DNA of 18,163 nucleotides from Halocafeteria seosinensis (GCA_001687465.1 LVLI01000513.1:1-18163), one strand, 5' to 3'. Shown: positions 7,121-14,650, counted from the first letter of the stretch. Notes: generated by a model not told the origin, from the letters alone. Made by a program: numbers and translations.

Positions 7121-7277
7121 GACAAATCAATACTTTGTAATCATGAAGCGGAATCGTCAAGGACATGATCCCTTGTATAAAAAAATCATCACCCAAGCCG
7201 AATCGCCCGAACAGGCCAAACACTTCGCCAAGCATCGCCTCAGGGGCTTTAGCGTCGTTCGGGTGGAACGAGACTAG
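7119..7277 (+). CDS. Small basic protein of unknown function (52 aa)
   Basis: The open frame starts earlier inside the opposite gene, but the first ATG after the TATAT element is at 7119, giving 52 residues; a second ATG (MKRNRQ) lies 8 codons on. The product is basic with two parts: an N-terminal MKRNRQGHDPLYKKI and a C-terminal helix-strand segment (QAESPEQAKHFAKHRLRG, then FSVVRVERD). No membrane segment or metal motif is seen, and the family is not recognised. Support comes from the promoter-like element at its ATG and from an AT-rich hairpin 3 bases after its stop, the same bracket as around the clear genes. Confidence 0.6.
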   Translation: MTNQYFVIMKRNRQGHDPLYKKIITQAESPEQAKHFAKHRLRGFSVVRVERD

Positions 7278-7280
7278 CCT

Positions 7281-7312
7281 CTATTATAATAATGGAATTG
7301 TTATTATAATAA
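7281..7312. terminator. AT-rich hairpin (copy 3), probable 3'-end signal
   Basis: Stem CTATTATAATAA / TTATTATAATAA (11 of 12 pairs), loop TGGAATTG, 3 bases after the stop of the 52-residue gene. Same stem as at 515 and 583, with four loop bases changed (TTTT to AATT at the centre). Confidence 0.6.
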
Positions 7313-7336
7313 GGCCGGAAACAACCCGATCTGTAT

Positions 7337-7383
7337 CATTATAATAATATGAATTTGTTATAATAATGGCTGACCTTCACAAA
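7337..7383 (+). repeat. Degenerate AT-rich hairpin plus GACCTTCACAAA copy
   Basis: Bases 7337-7369 hold an imperfect version of the hairpin (CATTATAATAATATG ... GTTATAATAATG). It is followed by the third copy of GACCTTCACAAA at 7372-7383. The order hairpin, GACCTTCACAAA, hairpin mirrors the block at 515-614. Confidence 0.55.
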
Positions 7384-7396
7384 AGCCAACTTCAAC

Positions 7397-7428
7397 TTAT
7401 TATAATAATGGAATTGTTATTATAATAG
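7397..7428. terminator. AT-rich hairpin (copy 4), probable 3'-end signal of the integrase
   Basis: Stem TTATTATAATAA / TTATTATAATAG (11 pairs plus a possible G-U pair), loop TGGAATTG. It ends 2 bases beyond the stop codon of the minus-strand integrase gene. Confidence 0.6.
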
Positions 7429-7430
7429 CC

Positions 7431-8597
7431 TCATTTCTTTTTCTTTTGGCGTTGTAAATAATTGTCCAAGAGAACATTGAACTGTTTTCGTCCCATGTCA
7501 TTTCGTATTTCCGATTCCGGTTCAATGGTGGCTTCTTTGGCCGGAAAGTTCCGCCACTTGACTTTCAGGTATTTCTTGCCCTTCTTGGTAAATCTGTCAA
7601 GTATCCGTTCCACATCAAATTGGACAGTCACCCTATTCTTGTTTTCCACTTTGTCTATCTTCTGAAGATTTCGGCGACCCCATAATCCACGGACTCGCTT
7701 ACCGCTATCTTTTTCTTTCAGCCGGTAGGCGATCGGCTTGGATTTCTCTTTGGGACGCTGGACGGCTGTGATTTCATACAACTCTAAGGAAAAGGTGATG
7801 GGTGTCTTCTGAAAGGTCTTGGGTGGCACAGCCGTTCTGACCGTATCCCCTTTCTCTAGGTTGTCATGATCGCCCTGAAGGTTCAGAATCCGCCGACTAG
7901 TGTTGTTTTGTTTGACTTGCTCGGTATTTTTTTCTTTCAAAGCATCCTTGGGTGATACCCCTGTTGTGTCGTGTTTCATCTCGTTATAGTTTTGAACCAA
8001 ATCATCCACCAACTTCTGGGTGATATTCTTGGATAGCATATCGGCTTTTCGCAACATCCGTTTGAAAGTCCCGTTGAATCGTTCCACAATAGAATTGGAC
8101 TGTGGATTGCTTGGAATACTGAAGATCTGTTTGATGTCAAGTTTCTGGAGTTTCTGACGTAAGGAACGGTTGGTAAATTCACCGCCATTATCGCTAAGGA
8201 TGGTCTTGGGTTTCATTGGCATCTGTTTTAAGAGGCGATCAATCCCGTTGATCACTGTCCGTTGGTTCTTGTTTTTGATAATTCTTACGAAAGCCATCCG
8301 GCTAAACACATCAATCATTACCAAGAACGTAAAGTCACCCATGGAGGCTAGATCCATAGCCACGACGTTGAAGGCGTCGTTGGATACCATGCTTCTTGTT
8401 CCTTTGCTACTGGGTGGGAGTCGCTTGGTGATCTGGTGGAGGTATTGGTTGGAAAGCCATTGCTCTAATTCATCCCGTCCCACCGGTATGTCTTTCTCTT
8501 GAACGATTTCAAAGAGTTTGTCCCTGCTGAAGAGATTGCCTTCGTCGTAAAACACCTTTTCCAATCGTTTCTTCAGGGATGGATTCGGTTCGTTCAT
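7431..8597 (-). CDS. Retroviral-type (rve) integrase with C-terminal chromodomain, Polinton type
   Basis: 388 residues from the ATG at 8597, directly preceded by TATATA. The frame extends to a GTG at 8672 and another ATG at 8636, but the shared element favours 8597. The DDE core is intact: Asp82 (VVAMDLAS), Asp136 (ILSDNGGEF) and Glu172 (NSIVERFNG), with exactly 35 residues between the second and third acids. A helical N-terminal segment (GNLFSRDKLFEIV ... LEQWLSNQYLHQI) replaces an HHCC zinc domain, which I do not see. Near residues 325-370 a chromodomain is clear (FDVERILDRF, YLKVKWRNFP, then ATIEPE). Polintons and mavirus carry such integrases to insert into the host genome; the chromodomain may steer to chromatin. 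The protein looks complete and functional. Its presence alongside a tyrosine recombinase is unusual. Confidence 0.93.
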   Translation of the reverse strand: MNEPNPSLKKRLEKVFYDEGNLFSRDKLFEIVQEKDIPVGRDELEQWLSNQYLHQITKRLPPSSKGTRSMVSNDAFNVVAMDLASMGDFTFLVMIDVFSRMAFVRIIKNKNQRTVINGIDRLLKQMPMKPKTILSDNGGEFTNRSLRQKLQKLDIKQIFSIPSNPQSNSIVERFNGTFKRMLRKADMLSKNITQKLVDDLVQNYNEMKHDTTGVSPKDALKEKNTEQVKQNNTSRRILNLQGDHDNLEKGDTVRTAVPPKTFQKTPITFSLELYEITAVQRPKEKSKPIAYRLKEKDSGKRVRGLWGRRNLQKIDKVENKNRVTVQFDVERILDRFTKKGKKYLKVKWRNFPAKEATIEPESEIRNDMGRKQFNVLLDNYLQRQKKKK

Positions 8598-8604
8598 ATA
8601 TATG
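8598..8604 (-). promoter_or_regulatory. TATATA element abutting the integrase ATG
   Basis: Minus-strand ACATATAT runs straight into the ATG at 8597. It is an AT-only variant of the shared element, as before the 52-residue gene. Confidence 0.5.
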
Positions 8605-8666
8605 TGGTTCAGACATTTTTCATATCCCCCCACCATAATAAATCGTACCTTTGAAGGAAGTTCGTA

Positions 8667-8991
8667 TGACACTCTCTGTCATATCTGTGACGGTTTTGAA
8701 AATCGTACATTCATTTCTGTCATACCCCCTTATACCTCTATACAACCGCCGTTCCCTGTAAATTTGTACTTTGTTAATAATCGTATGACACTTATGACAG
8801 AAATGACAGAAATTTTTCAGGGCAGGTTGATATTAATAAAATTATTTTTTAATTTTCTTAAACCTCAACCGGTTGAGATCGATGTGTCATCTGTCATTTC
8901 TGTCATAGGTTTCTGTCATCCCACTAAAAGACCGAAAGGGACGGTCGTTTAGAGGGGGTCGGGTTATGACAGAAATGACACTTTTCTGTCA
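8667..8991. repeat. Array of TGACA/TGTCA dyads (TGACAGAAATGACA)
   Basis: In 325 non-coding bases upstream of the integrase, TGACA or TGTCA occurs about 13 times. The 14-mer TGACAGAAATGACA is found at 8795-8808 and 8967-8980 and its complement at 8892-8905; a near copy is at about 8710-8722. The block also holds AAAATCGTA (8699-8707) and a GACCG/CGGTC hairpin (about 8930-8947). No convincing ORF overlaps it. It could be iterons of a replication origin or binding sites of a regulator; the sequence alone does not decide. Confidence 0.7.
8864..8877. repeat. 14-bp perfect palindrome CTCAACCGGTTGAG
   Basis: Perfect dyad inside the TGACA array, flanked on the left by a strongly AT-rich stretch (8830-8862). 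An AT-rich tract next to repeated dyads is a layout seen in replication origins, but this is only suggestive. Confidence 0.5.
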
Positions 8992-9070
8992 TGAGCCTAA
9001 TCGCCCATTAGAGTCGTTCATTGATGGGTCGCCTGAATATTCCAAGGGAGGGTCGCTTGAAAAATATAAT

Positions 9071-9181
9071 TATAAAAACAAAATGTAAATTTTAAAAATG
9101 TAAATATAAAAACAAAAATGTAAATTTTAAAAATGTAAATATAAAAAACAAAAATGTAAATATAAAAAACAAAAATGTAAA
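9071..9181. repeat. AT-rich tandem repeat (TATAAAAACAAAAATGTAAA units)
   Basis: Four units starting at 9071, 9105, 9140 and 9161 with lengths 34, 35, 21 and 21. The long units contain an extra TTTTAAAAATGTAAA. The minus strand is open here (Phe/Leu-rich), but only because of the base composition. Non-coding. Confidence 0.75.
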
Positions 9182-9213
9182 TAAATTTGGCCAAATTGTA
9201 AAATTGGCAAATA

Positions 9214-9301
9214 TAGCCAATTTTGGCCGAATTTTTAATCTAATAAAAATCGTAATAAAGTCCAATTTTAAAATCCGGTAAAAGTAGCCAATTTTGGCCG
9301 A
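9214..9301. repeat. 17-bp direct repeat TAGCCAATTTTGGCCGA
   Basis: Identical copies at 9214-9230 and 9285-9301, 71 bases apart, each with an internal dyad GCCAATTTTGGC. A related GCCAA...TTGGC dyad precedes the first copy. AAAATCGTA occurs at 9246, 9310 and 9328 in the same stretch. Non-coding; function unknown. Confidence 0.7.
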
Positions 9302-9316
9302 TTTTTTGGAAAATCG

Positions 9317-9368
9317 TATCACCCGCGAAAATCGTAAAACAATTGTTTTACGATTTTCGCGGGTGATA
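9317..9368. repeat. Perfect 52-bp palindrome with no spacer
   Basis: The 26-base arm 9317-9342 (begins TATCACCCGCG, ends TAAAACAA) is the exact reverse complement of 9343-9368 (begins TTGTTTTACG, ends CGGGTGATA). Flanking bases do not pair. The fibre frame becomes coding-like right after it. It may be a recombination or fold-back junction, a replication terminus relic, or an assembly artefact. Confidence 0.95.
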
Positions 9369-9370
9369 GT

Positions 9371-10996
9371 AGTCATCTTCATCTGACCGAATTATATGTC
9401 AATAATACGGATTCGCAGAAAGGGTCAGCGGTCTATTTTACCAATTTGGGCTCGTCCTCTAGTGTCAAACTCTCAAACAGTTCGTTTGATATGCTAAACC
9501 AAACATGTATTGAAACCGACAGTGTCAGTTCTCTCCATATAGATGATATCTTTGTGAAAAATGGCAATCGCCCCGTGTCGTGTGGGTTTTCGGACTCAAA
9601 CATACGGGTCACTAACAGTGCCTTTGAAGGATGTACCGACATTCATTATTCCGGAAATAAGGGGGTTTTTAGCAATAATACGTTTATCAATACCAATGGG
9701 GCGATCACCATTCTCAACAACAGTGGAACAGGCAAGAACTGTTACATTGACGGGCTATGGTCACAAGATGATACCAGTACGGTCGCTGTGGTACATATTG
9801 ATGGTGGCTCCGACAATTTCGTGGCGAACGTGGATATCCTTAACCCAACAGCCCCCGCCGTTCTCATTGATCAAACCAATGGTAGCAGTCCCCCAAGCAA
9901 CAATGATGTGTCCAATCTTCAGACGGTAGGCACCAGTTTTCCTCTCTTGGATCTTCAAGACCTGACCAGTGGCAATTTCACGGATCTAACATATCGCAAT
10001 GCTAGTGGTAGCACGGCGGTCTCCCTTCAAAACAGTTCTAAACTTCGCTTTGGTGGGGTTATATTGGATGATATTGACAAAGGATTTAATATTGATGGGA
10101 CAACCGATTGTTCATTTGATGATATAGACATTGATACGTGTAATAAAGCGGGATTTGATGTCCAGAATTCCTCCGTGAGGAATCAATTCAATAATGTTCA
10201 AATTGACTCCGCCCAGCGGGGTTTCTTTCTGACCAACACGGCCAATGAAAATACGTTCAGTCAAATTCGTATGCGGAAATGGTCCGACAATTGCGTAGAA
10301 AACAATGGCAGTGAAAATCATTTTGATGGGATCGTGTGTTACGACACGGGTAGCGGGACGCCGACGACAAATGTGGGCGTCATCGCTGATGGTTCGGCCG
10401 GTGGAAGCACGTGGTCAAATATCACCATTCAGCAAATCAATTCGTCGTATGATTTCAAAGCCCAAGGGGCGAACGGGTTTGTCTTGAATTCCAATCGTAC
10501 CACTTTAGCGAATATTTCTATTGACGGGGATGTGAAGGGCAATTTTGACCGCTCCCAGACCCAAGGAAAGGAATCCCCTTTGCTTACCGGTATTCTTGTC
10601 GTCAGTGGCAATCAAAACTGTACCATCAATGCGTGTAACGTGTTCAATTGTTTGGAATTCGGGGGGCAAGTCCAACAAGATACCGACCGACTGACGTTAC
10701 TATCCTCTGTCTTCTGGAAAACCAAAAATGATGCGAAGGACGCTATCGGTTTGTACTTGAATGGCACAGGAAACGCCATTAACGATATGCTTATTAAGAT
10801 GTGTCTCTCTCAAAACAATGATGAAAATTTCAAAGCGGATGGCGACAATGCTCATTTCACCGGTGTTGGAAATACCGGAATCCCGAACCCGTCTCAATCC
10901 AACTTGGCGAATATTCGCCATGGTGCTCGGGCTCATTATACCTTTGATGGGGCGAATCCCCATAATGACAAACTGAACCCCATAATGACAAACTGA
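9371..10996 (+). pseudogene. Fibre protein, N-terminal part: beta-helix, 5'-truncated and frameshifted
   Basis: The frame is open from 9338 inside the palindrome to a TGA at 10994. The sequence looks coding at once after the palindrome (TELYVNNTDSQKGSAVYF), yet there is no ATG before 9491 and no TATAGA element, so the true 5' end seems to be missing. The product is about 540 residues of short Asn/Gly/Asp/Ser/Thr-rich strands with regular turns (NNTFINTNGAITILNNSG), the pattern of a pectin-lyase-like right-handed beta-helix as in phage and viral fibres. It ends with the first strands of a LamG-like module (RHGARAHYTFDGANP) and then runs into the 20-bp tandem duplication that shifts the frame. 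Likely role of the intact form: a long fibre or receptor-binding shaft. Whether this copy makes protein is doubtful. Confidence 0.7.
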
Positions 10997-10997
10997 A
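10958..10997. repeat. 20-bp tandem duplication that breaks the fibre frame
   Basis: CCCCATAATGACAAACTGAA occurs twice in direct succession (10958-10977 and 10978-10997). The first copy is read in the upstream frame and the second, in the downstream frame, encodes the same residues (PHNDKL). Twenty is not a multiple of 3, so the duplication creates a stop in the upstream frame. Removal of one copy would rejoin the frames. Confidence 0.95.
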
Positions 10998-13900
10998 GAC
11001 ATACGATGCCACGTTGGGGAGTCAGAGCGTTGTGGCCGGTGGCAAGGTCGGTCAAGGTCTTCAGAATGCCTCAGGATCGGATTACGTTTTGAACAATGGT
11101 GGCCATCCCTCGGGGGCTAGTATTAGTGATAAATTCACCGTCAGTTTCTGGTATCAAACCCCTGATACGACCTTTTCCACCATCGTCTATTCGTCCGGCA
11201 GTACCGCTGATGCCTTTGGCATCAATCAGAGCAACGATAAAATAGAACTGACATCACCCAATGGATCGGTGGCCACCTCATCCTTTTTGACAACCGGTAC
11301 ATTTTATCATTTGGCTGTGACGTATGATGGCTCAGACGCCCGTCTGTTTATCAACGGTGAATATGCCATCAGCCATAGTTTTTCATCGTATGAATCCACC
11401 GGCGGAGCCTTTGTCAATAGTACTCTGAACTGGATCGTGGATGAAGTCTTGGTTTTTGAACGCCCCATTAGCAAAGGTGAAATAGACATGATCTATAACG
11501 GTGGGCAAGGCACACAGGCTCATATTCAACATGATTGGCATACCCGACCGGCTCAAAGCAATGTCCATATGCGACAGAATCGTATCACCAATATGGGTGA
11601 TCCCTCTAGTGCCGGAGACGCTGTGACAAGGAACTATTTGGAATCAGGGATCATGACAAACGCTATTCACATGAACAGCAAGGAGATAAATAATTTAAGC
11701 GACCCATCAAGTGCTCAAGACGCTGTGACCAGAAATTACTTGGAGAGCGGGATTATGGCCAATGCGTTGGACATGAATTCGCAACAAATCAATAACCTAG
11801 CAGAACCCGTTCAAAGTGGTGATGCGGTGACCAAGAACTATACCGATGCTCTGGGGGGAATTCCACAAATGCGTCGGGGTGCCCGTGCTTATTACAGTTT
11901 TGATGGCAGTGACCCGTATGCGGATTCCATTGGGACATATGATGGGACGAATAATAATGCCACCACCACATCCAGCGGAAAAATAGGCAATGCCCTTGAT
12001 TTGGCCGGAACGGAACACGTCAAAGTCGGAAATGCTTTTGATTTCGGCACGGGCGATTTTTCCATTTCTGTATGGTATTATCCAACCCAATTGTCAAGCA
12101 ATCAAACTTTCATTCATCAAGGATCGTCATCCAATCAATTCTCAATCTACCATCAATCAAGTAATTCAAAAATTACATTTTTTACCGACGATGGTTCAAC
12201 CACCAACCTTTCCACATCGTCTGCTTTTAGTACATTGAATCAGTGGTATTATATCGTTGTCACACGTACCGGTGGAACGGGGCAAATTTATGTGGATGGT
12301 ATCTTGGAAGCCAGTGGGTCGGTACAATCCGGATCCATTACCACAGCAAACAGTGGGACAATTGGATTTGACGGGGGAGCAACCCATGCGAGATTGGATG
12401 AAGTGGGGGCTTGGAATCGTATTCTATCTGTTGAAGAAATCAAATATCTCTATAACAATGGAAATGCCACCAATGATTTCCAGTCCTTTGATTGGTACAG
12501 CCGTCCCGCCCAAAGCAACGTGGATATGGATTCTCACCGTATCATTTCTCTGGCCGAGCCATCGGCGTCCGCCGATGCCGTGACCAAGAACTATACGGAT
12601 GCCTTGGCCGGAATACCTCAACTTCGCCGAGGAGCACGAGCCTATTACACGTTTGAAAATGATTATACCGATAGCATTGGGACGTATGATGGTTCAGCCA
12701 ATGGAGGAAGTTTTGTTAGCGGAAAATTAGGTCAGGGATGGAGCAATGATGGATCAAACAATGAAATAAAAATTGGAAAAGCCCTATCATTGGGATCGGG
12801 CGATTTTAGTATTGGATTCTGGGTGAATTTTAGCAACCTCACCCGACAGATGATTTTTTCAGCGTCTGAAACAAGTGGCAATAACCGGATGACGTTTGAA
12901 TTAAACACATCCCCATTGCGATTTTCCCTTTTCTCATCCGATAATAACAACAGTACCATTTATGATCAAAATGTTAGTATTTCAACAAATACTTGGTATT
13001 ACGTTGTACTCACACGAACAGGATCAACGGCTGAAATTTATTTGGATGGGACTTCTCTAGGAACAGGTTCGGCTCAGAGCGGTGACATTGGAAACCGTGA
13101 CACAACAACAATCAGCACAGATTCTATTGGAAATCCCGATCCTTTTGATGGGACGATTGATGAATTTGGCGTTTGGAATCGTGTTTTATCGGCCGAAGAA
13201 ATCAAATATCTGTACAATAATGGGTCAGGAACGAACGATTTCCAATCCTTCGGGTGGTATTCGCTTCCCGCCCAAAGCAACGTGGATATGGATTCCCATC
13301 GCTTGACCAATTTGGCCGAACCGACCGCATCGGCGGACGGAGTCACCAAAAATTACACCGATCGTTTGGCCGGTATTCCCCAAATGCGTCGGGGAGCAAG
13401 AGCCTATTACTCATTTGATGGGAATTATGAAGATTCTATTGGAACGTATGATGGAACAGAGGTCGGTGGAGGGTCAATACAATTTTCGAATACAAGTTTA
13501 ATTGGTCAAAGTATTGAAGGGTCTGGAACGGACGGCGATTACATAGACCTAGGAGCAGGTGCTATGGATTTTGGAACAAATAATTTTAGTGTTTCTTGTT
13601 GGGTGAATCTAAAATCAACAAACGGGTCGTGGATTTGGACGACCGCAAAAGATGCCCAGAACAGAATAGGCTTATATTACGTTTCGGGTCCTAACAATTT
13701 TAAATTCGGTTTGGAGGAAGCAAACACTTTTAATGGCTATGATTCGGGGGTTTCTATTGCGACAGGACAATGGTATCATTTGGTGGTTGTCCGTGACGGC
13801 ACCAATTATCGTGTGTATCAGGACAACACGAAGGTTCTTGACATAACAGAAAGCAATGCGAATTTAACAGGAAATATTTCATATCTTTTTGCGGACGATG

Positions 13901-14607
13901 GTGGACAAGCAGGGTTGGATGGCTATATTGACGAAGTTGCGGTATGGGATCGTGTTTTATTATCCTCTGAAATTACATATCTGTACAATAATGGGTCGGG
14001 TACCAATGATTTCCAAAGTTTCGGGTGGTATTCCCTTCCGGCTCAATCCAATGTGGATCTAAACAGTCACAATATCGTCAATGTAGCCGATCCGACATCC
14101 TCAGACATGGCCGTCAATCGGAACTATCTTCACGGGGGCAACATTGCCAAGTCGCTTGACCTAAACAGTAATACCATAATCAATGTAGCCGACCCGACAT
14201 CCTCTGATATGGCCGTCAATCGGAATTATCTTCACGGAGGCAACATGGCCAAGTCGCTGGACATGAACGATCAAGAAGTGGTTAGCGTCGCCACGGTGAC
14301 ATCCAATTCCGTGACCATTAATGACGATTCCTTCCATTCCTTCACACCAAACCAGACATTGGGAAAGTGGATCGTACGAACAAGTACCTCTACCAATGCT
14401 ATGATAGAATTGTTGTACAATGCTGGTGGGGATAATATTTCACAGACAGGAGAACTTCGTAATTTGTTTGAAACGGCTACCGGTCAAACACCGAATGGTA
14501 CAACAGGAACGGATGGAAAAATTACTGTTTCAACCGGTTCAAGTAAATTACATATTGAAAATAGGTCAGGCACTTCCGAGACTTTTACCTATTTGATCTT
14601 GACATAA
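10978..14607 (+). CDS. Fibre protein, C-terminal part: LamG-like modules, tail-fibre linkers, C-terminal head
   Basis: Open from 10969 to the stop at 14605, about 1,200 codons; there is no natural ATG at its head (the first candidate is TTG at 11014), because it is the continuation of the beta-helix ORF after the 20-bp duplication. It holds three complete LamG/concanavalin-like modules (about 11866-12470, 12616-13230 and 13381-13998), each opening with RRGARAYY and DSIGTYDG and closing with EVGAWNRILSVEEIKYLYNNG or similar, plus the remainder of a first one. Linkers such as MNSKEINNLSDPSSAQDAVTRNY are the 'itnl-dP-DAVtknY' repeats known from phage and giant-virus tail fibres. The last 120 residues are different (FHSFTPNQTLGKWIVRTS ...) and may form the tip. 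Likely role: glycan or host-surface binding. No signal peptide is visible. It needs its N-terminal part to be useful. Confidence 0.75.
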   Translation, partial: PHNDKLKTYDATLGSQSVVAGGKVGQGLQNASGSDYVLNNGGHPSGASISDKFTVSFWYQTPDTTFSTIVYSSGSTADAFGINQSNDKIELTSPNGSVATSSFLTTGTFYHLAVTYDGSDARLFINGEYAISHSFSSYESTGGAFVNSTLNWIVDEVLVFERPISKGEIDMIYNGGQGTQAHIQHDWHTRPAQSNVHMRQNRITNMGDPSSAGDAVTRNYLESGIMTNAIHMNSKEINNLSDPSSAQDAVTRNYLESGIMANALDMNSQQINNLAEPVQSGDAVTKNYTDALGGIPQMRRGARAYYSFDGSDPYADSIGTYDGTNNNATTTSSGKIGNALDLAGTEHVKVGNAFDFGTGDFSISVWYYPTQLSSNQTFIHQGSSSNQFSIYHQSSNSKITFFTDDGSTTNLSTSSAFSTLNQWYYIVVTRTGGTGQIYVDGILEASGSVQSGSITTANSGTIGFDGGATHARLDEVGAWNRILSVEEIKYLYNNGNATNDFQSFDWYSRPAQSNVDMDSHRIISLAEPSASADAVTKNYTDALAGIPQLRRGARAYYTFENDYTDSIGTYDGSANGGSFVSGKLGQGWSNDGSNNEIKIGKALSLGSGDFSIGFWVNFSNLTRQMIFSASETSGNNRMTFELNTSPLRFSLFSSDNNNSTIYDQNVSISTNTWYYVVLTRTGSTAEIYLDGTSLGTGSAQSGDIGNRDTTTISTDSIGNPDPFDGTIDEFGVWNRVLSAEEIKYLYNNGSGTNDFQSFGWYSLPAQSNVDMDSHRLTNLAEPTASADGVTKNYTDRLAGIPQMRRGARAYYSFDGNYEDSIGTYDGTEVGGGSIQFSNTSLIGQSIEGSGTDGDYIDLGAGAMDFGTNNFSVSCWVNLKSTNGSWIWTTAKDAQNRIGLYYVSGPNNFKFGLEEANTFNGYDSGVSIATGQWYHLVVVRDGTNYRVYQDNTKVLDITESNANLTGNISYLFADDGGQAGLDGYIDEVAVWDRVLLSSEITYLYNNGSGTNDFQSFGWYSLPAQSNVDLNSHNIVNVADPTSSDMAVNRNYLHGGNIAKSLDLNSNTIINVADPTSSDMAVNRNYLHGGNMAKSLDMNDQEVVSVATVTSNSVTINDDSFHSFTPNQTLGKWIVRTSTSTNAMIELLYNAGGDNISQTGELRNLFETATGQTPNGTTGTDGKITVSTGSSKLHIENRSGTSETFTYLILT
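11866..14058 (+). repeat. Tandem LamG-module repeats, about 750 bp each
   Basis: Module starts at about 11866, 12616 and 13381 are 750 and 765 bases apart. A partly preserved first module starts near 10918. Ends of modules are most alike at the DNA level (the stretch encoding YLYNNG and QSFGWYSLPAQSNVD), which would favour recombination between modules. Confidence 0.75.
14079..14269 (+). repeat. 102-bp direct repeat near the fibre C-terminus
   Basis: Two units with a 102-bp period (14079 and 14181) encode NVADPTSSDMAVNRNYLHGG and then AKSLD. They are more alike than the other linkers, which suggests recent duplication. Frame is kept (34 codons). Confidence 0.75.
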
Positions 14608-14637
14608 ATACCGCCATTTCTTTTTTTCGGCCATGAA

Positions 14638-14643
14638 TATAGA
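14638..14643 (+). promoter_or_regulatory. TATAGA element before the SAP-domain gene
   Basis: TATAGA lies between the first in-frame ATG (14633) and the second (14651), 7 bases before the latter. This favours the second ATG as the start. Confidence 0.5.
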
Positions 14644-14650
14644 AATACTC

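Noticed and set aside
8598-8672. Longer N-terminus of the integrase starting at a GTG or at the ATG at 8636
   Set aside because: The TATATA element stands directly before the ATG at 8597; the extension adds no recognisable zinc domain.
8602-8952. Plus-strand ORF of 116 codons across the TGACA array
   Set aside because: It overlaps the integrase start and the repeated TGACA dyads; no domain pattern, no TATAGA element and a composition set by the repeats.
9071-9301. Possible CRISPR-like array
   Set aside because: Units are contiguous, AT-rich and of unequal length, with no unique spacers between constant repeats.
8605-9370. Reading the block as the border between two different viruses
   Set aside because: Genes on both sides carry the same TATAGA element, and the capsid set is split across the block (capsids and ATPase left, protease right), which argues for one element with a rearranged fibre locus.
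9092-9382. Minus-strand ORF of 96 codons, Phe/Leu/Ile-rich, could look like a membrane protein
   Set aside because: Open only because the AT-rich tandem repeats lack stops on that strand; the periodic FIFTFLF pattern mirrors the DNA repeat, and it runs through the palindrome.
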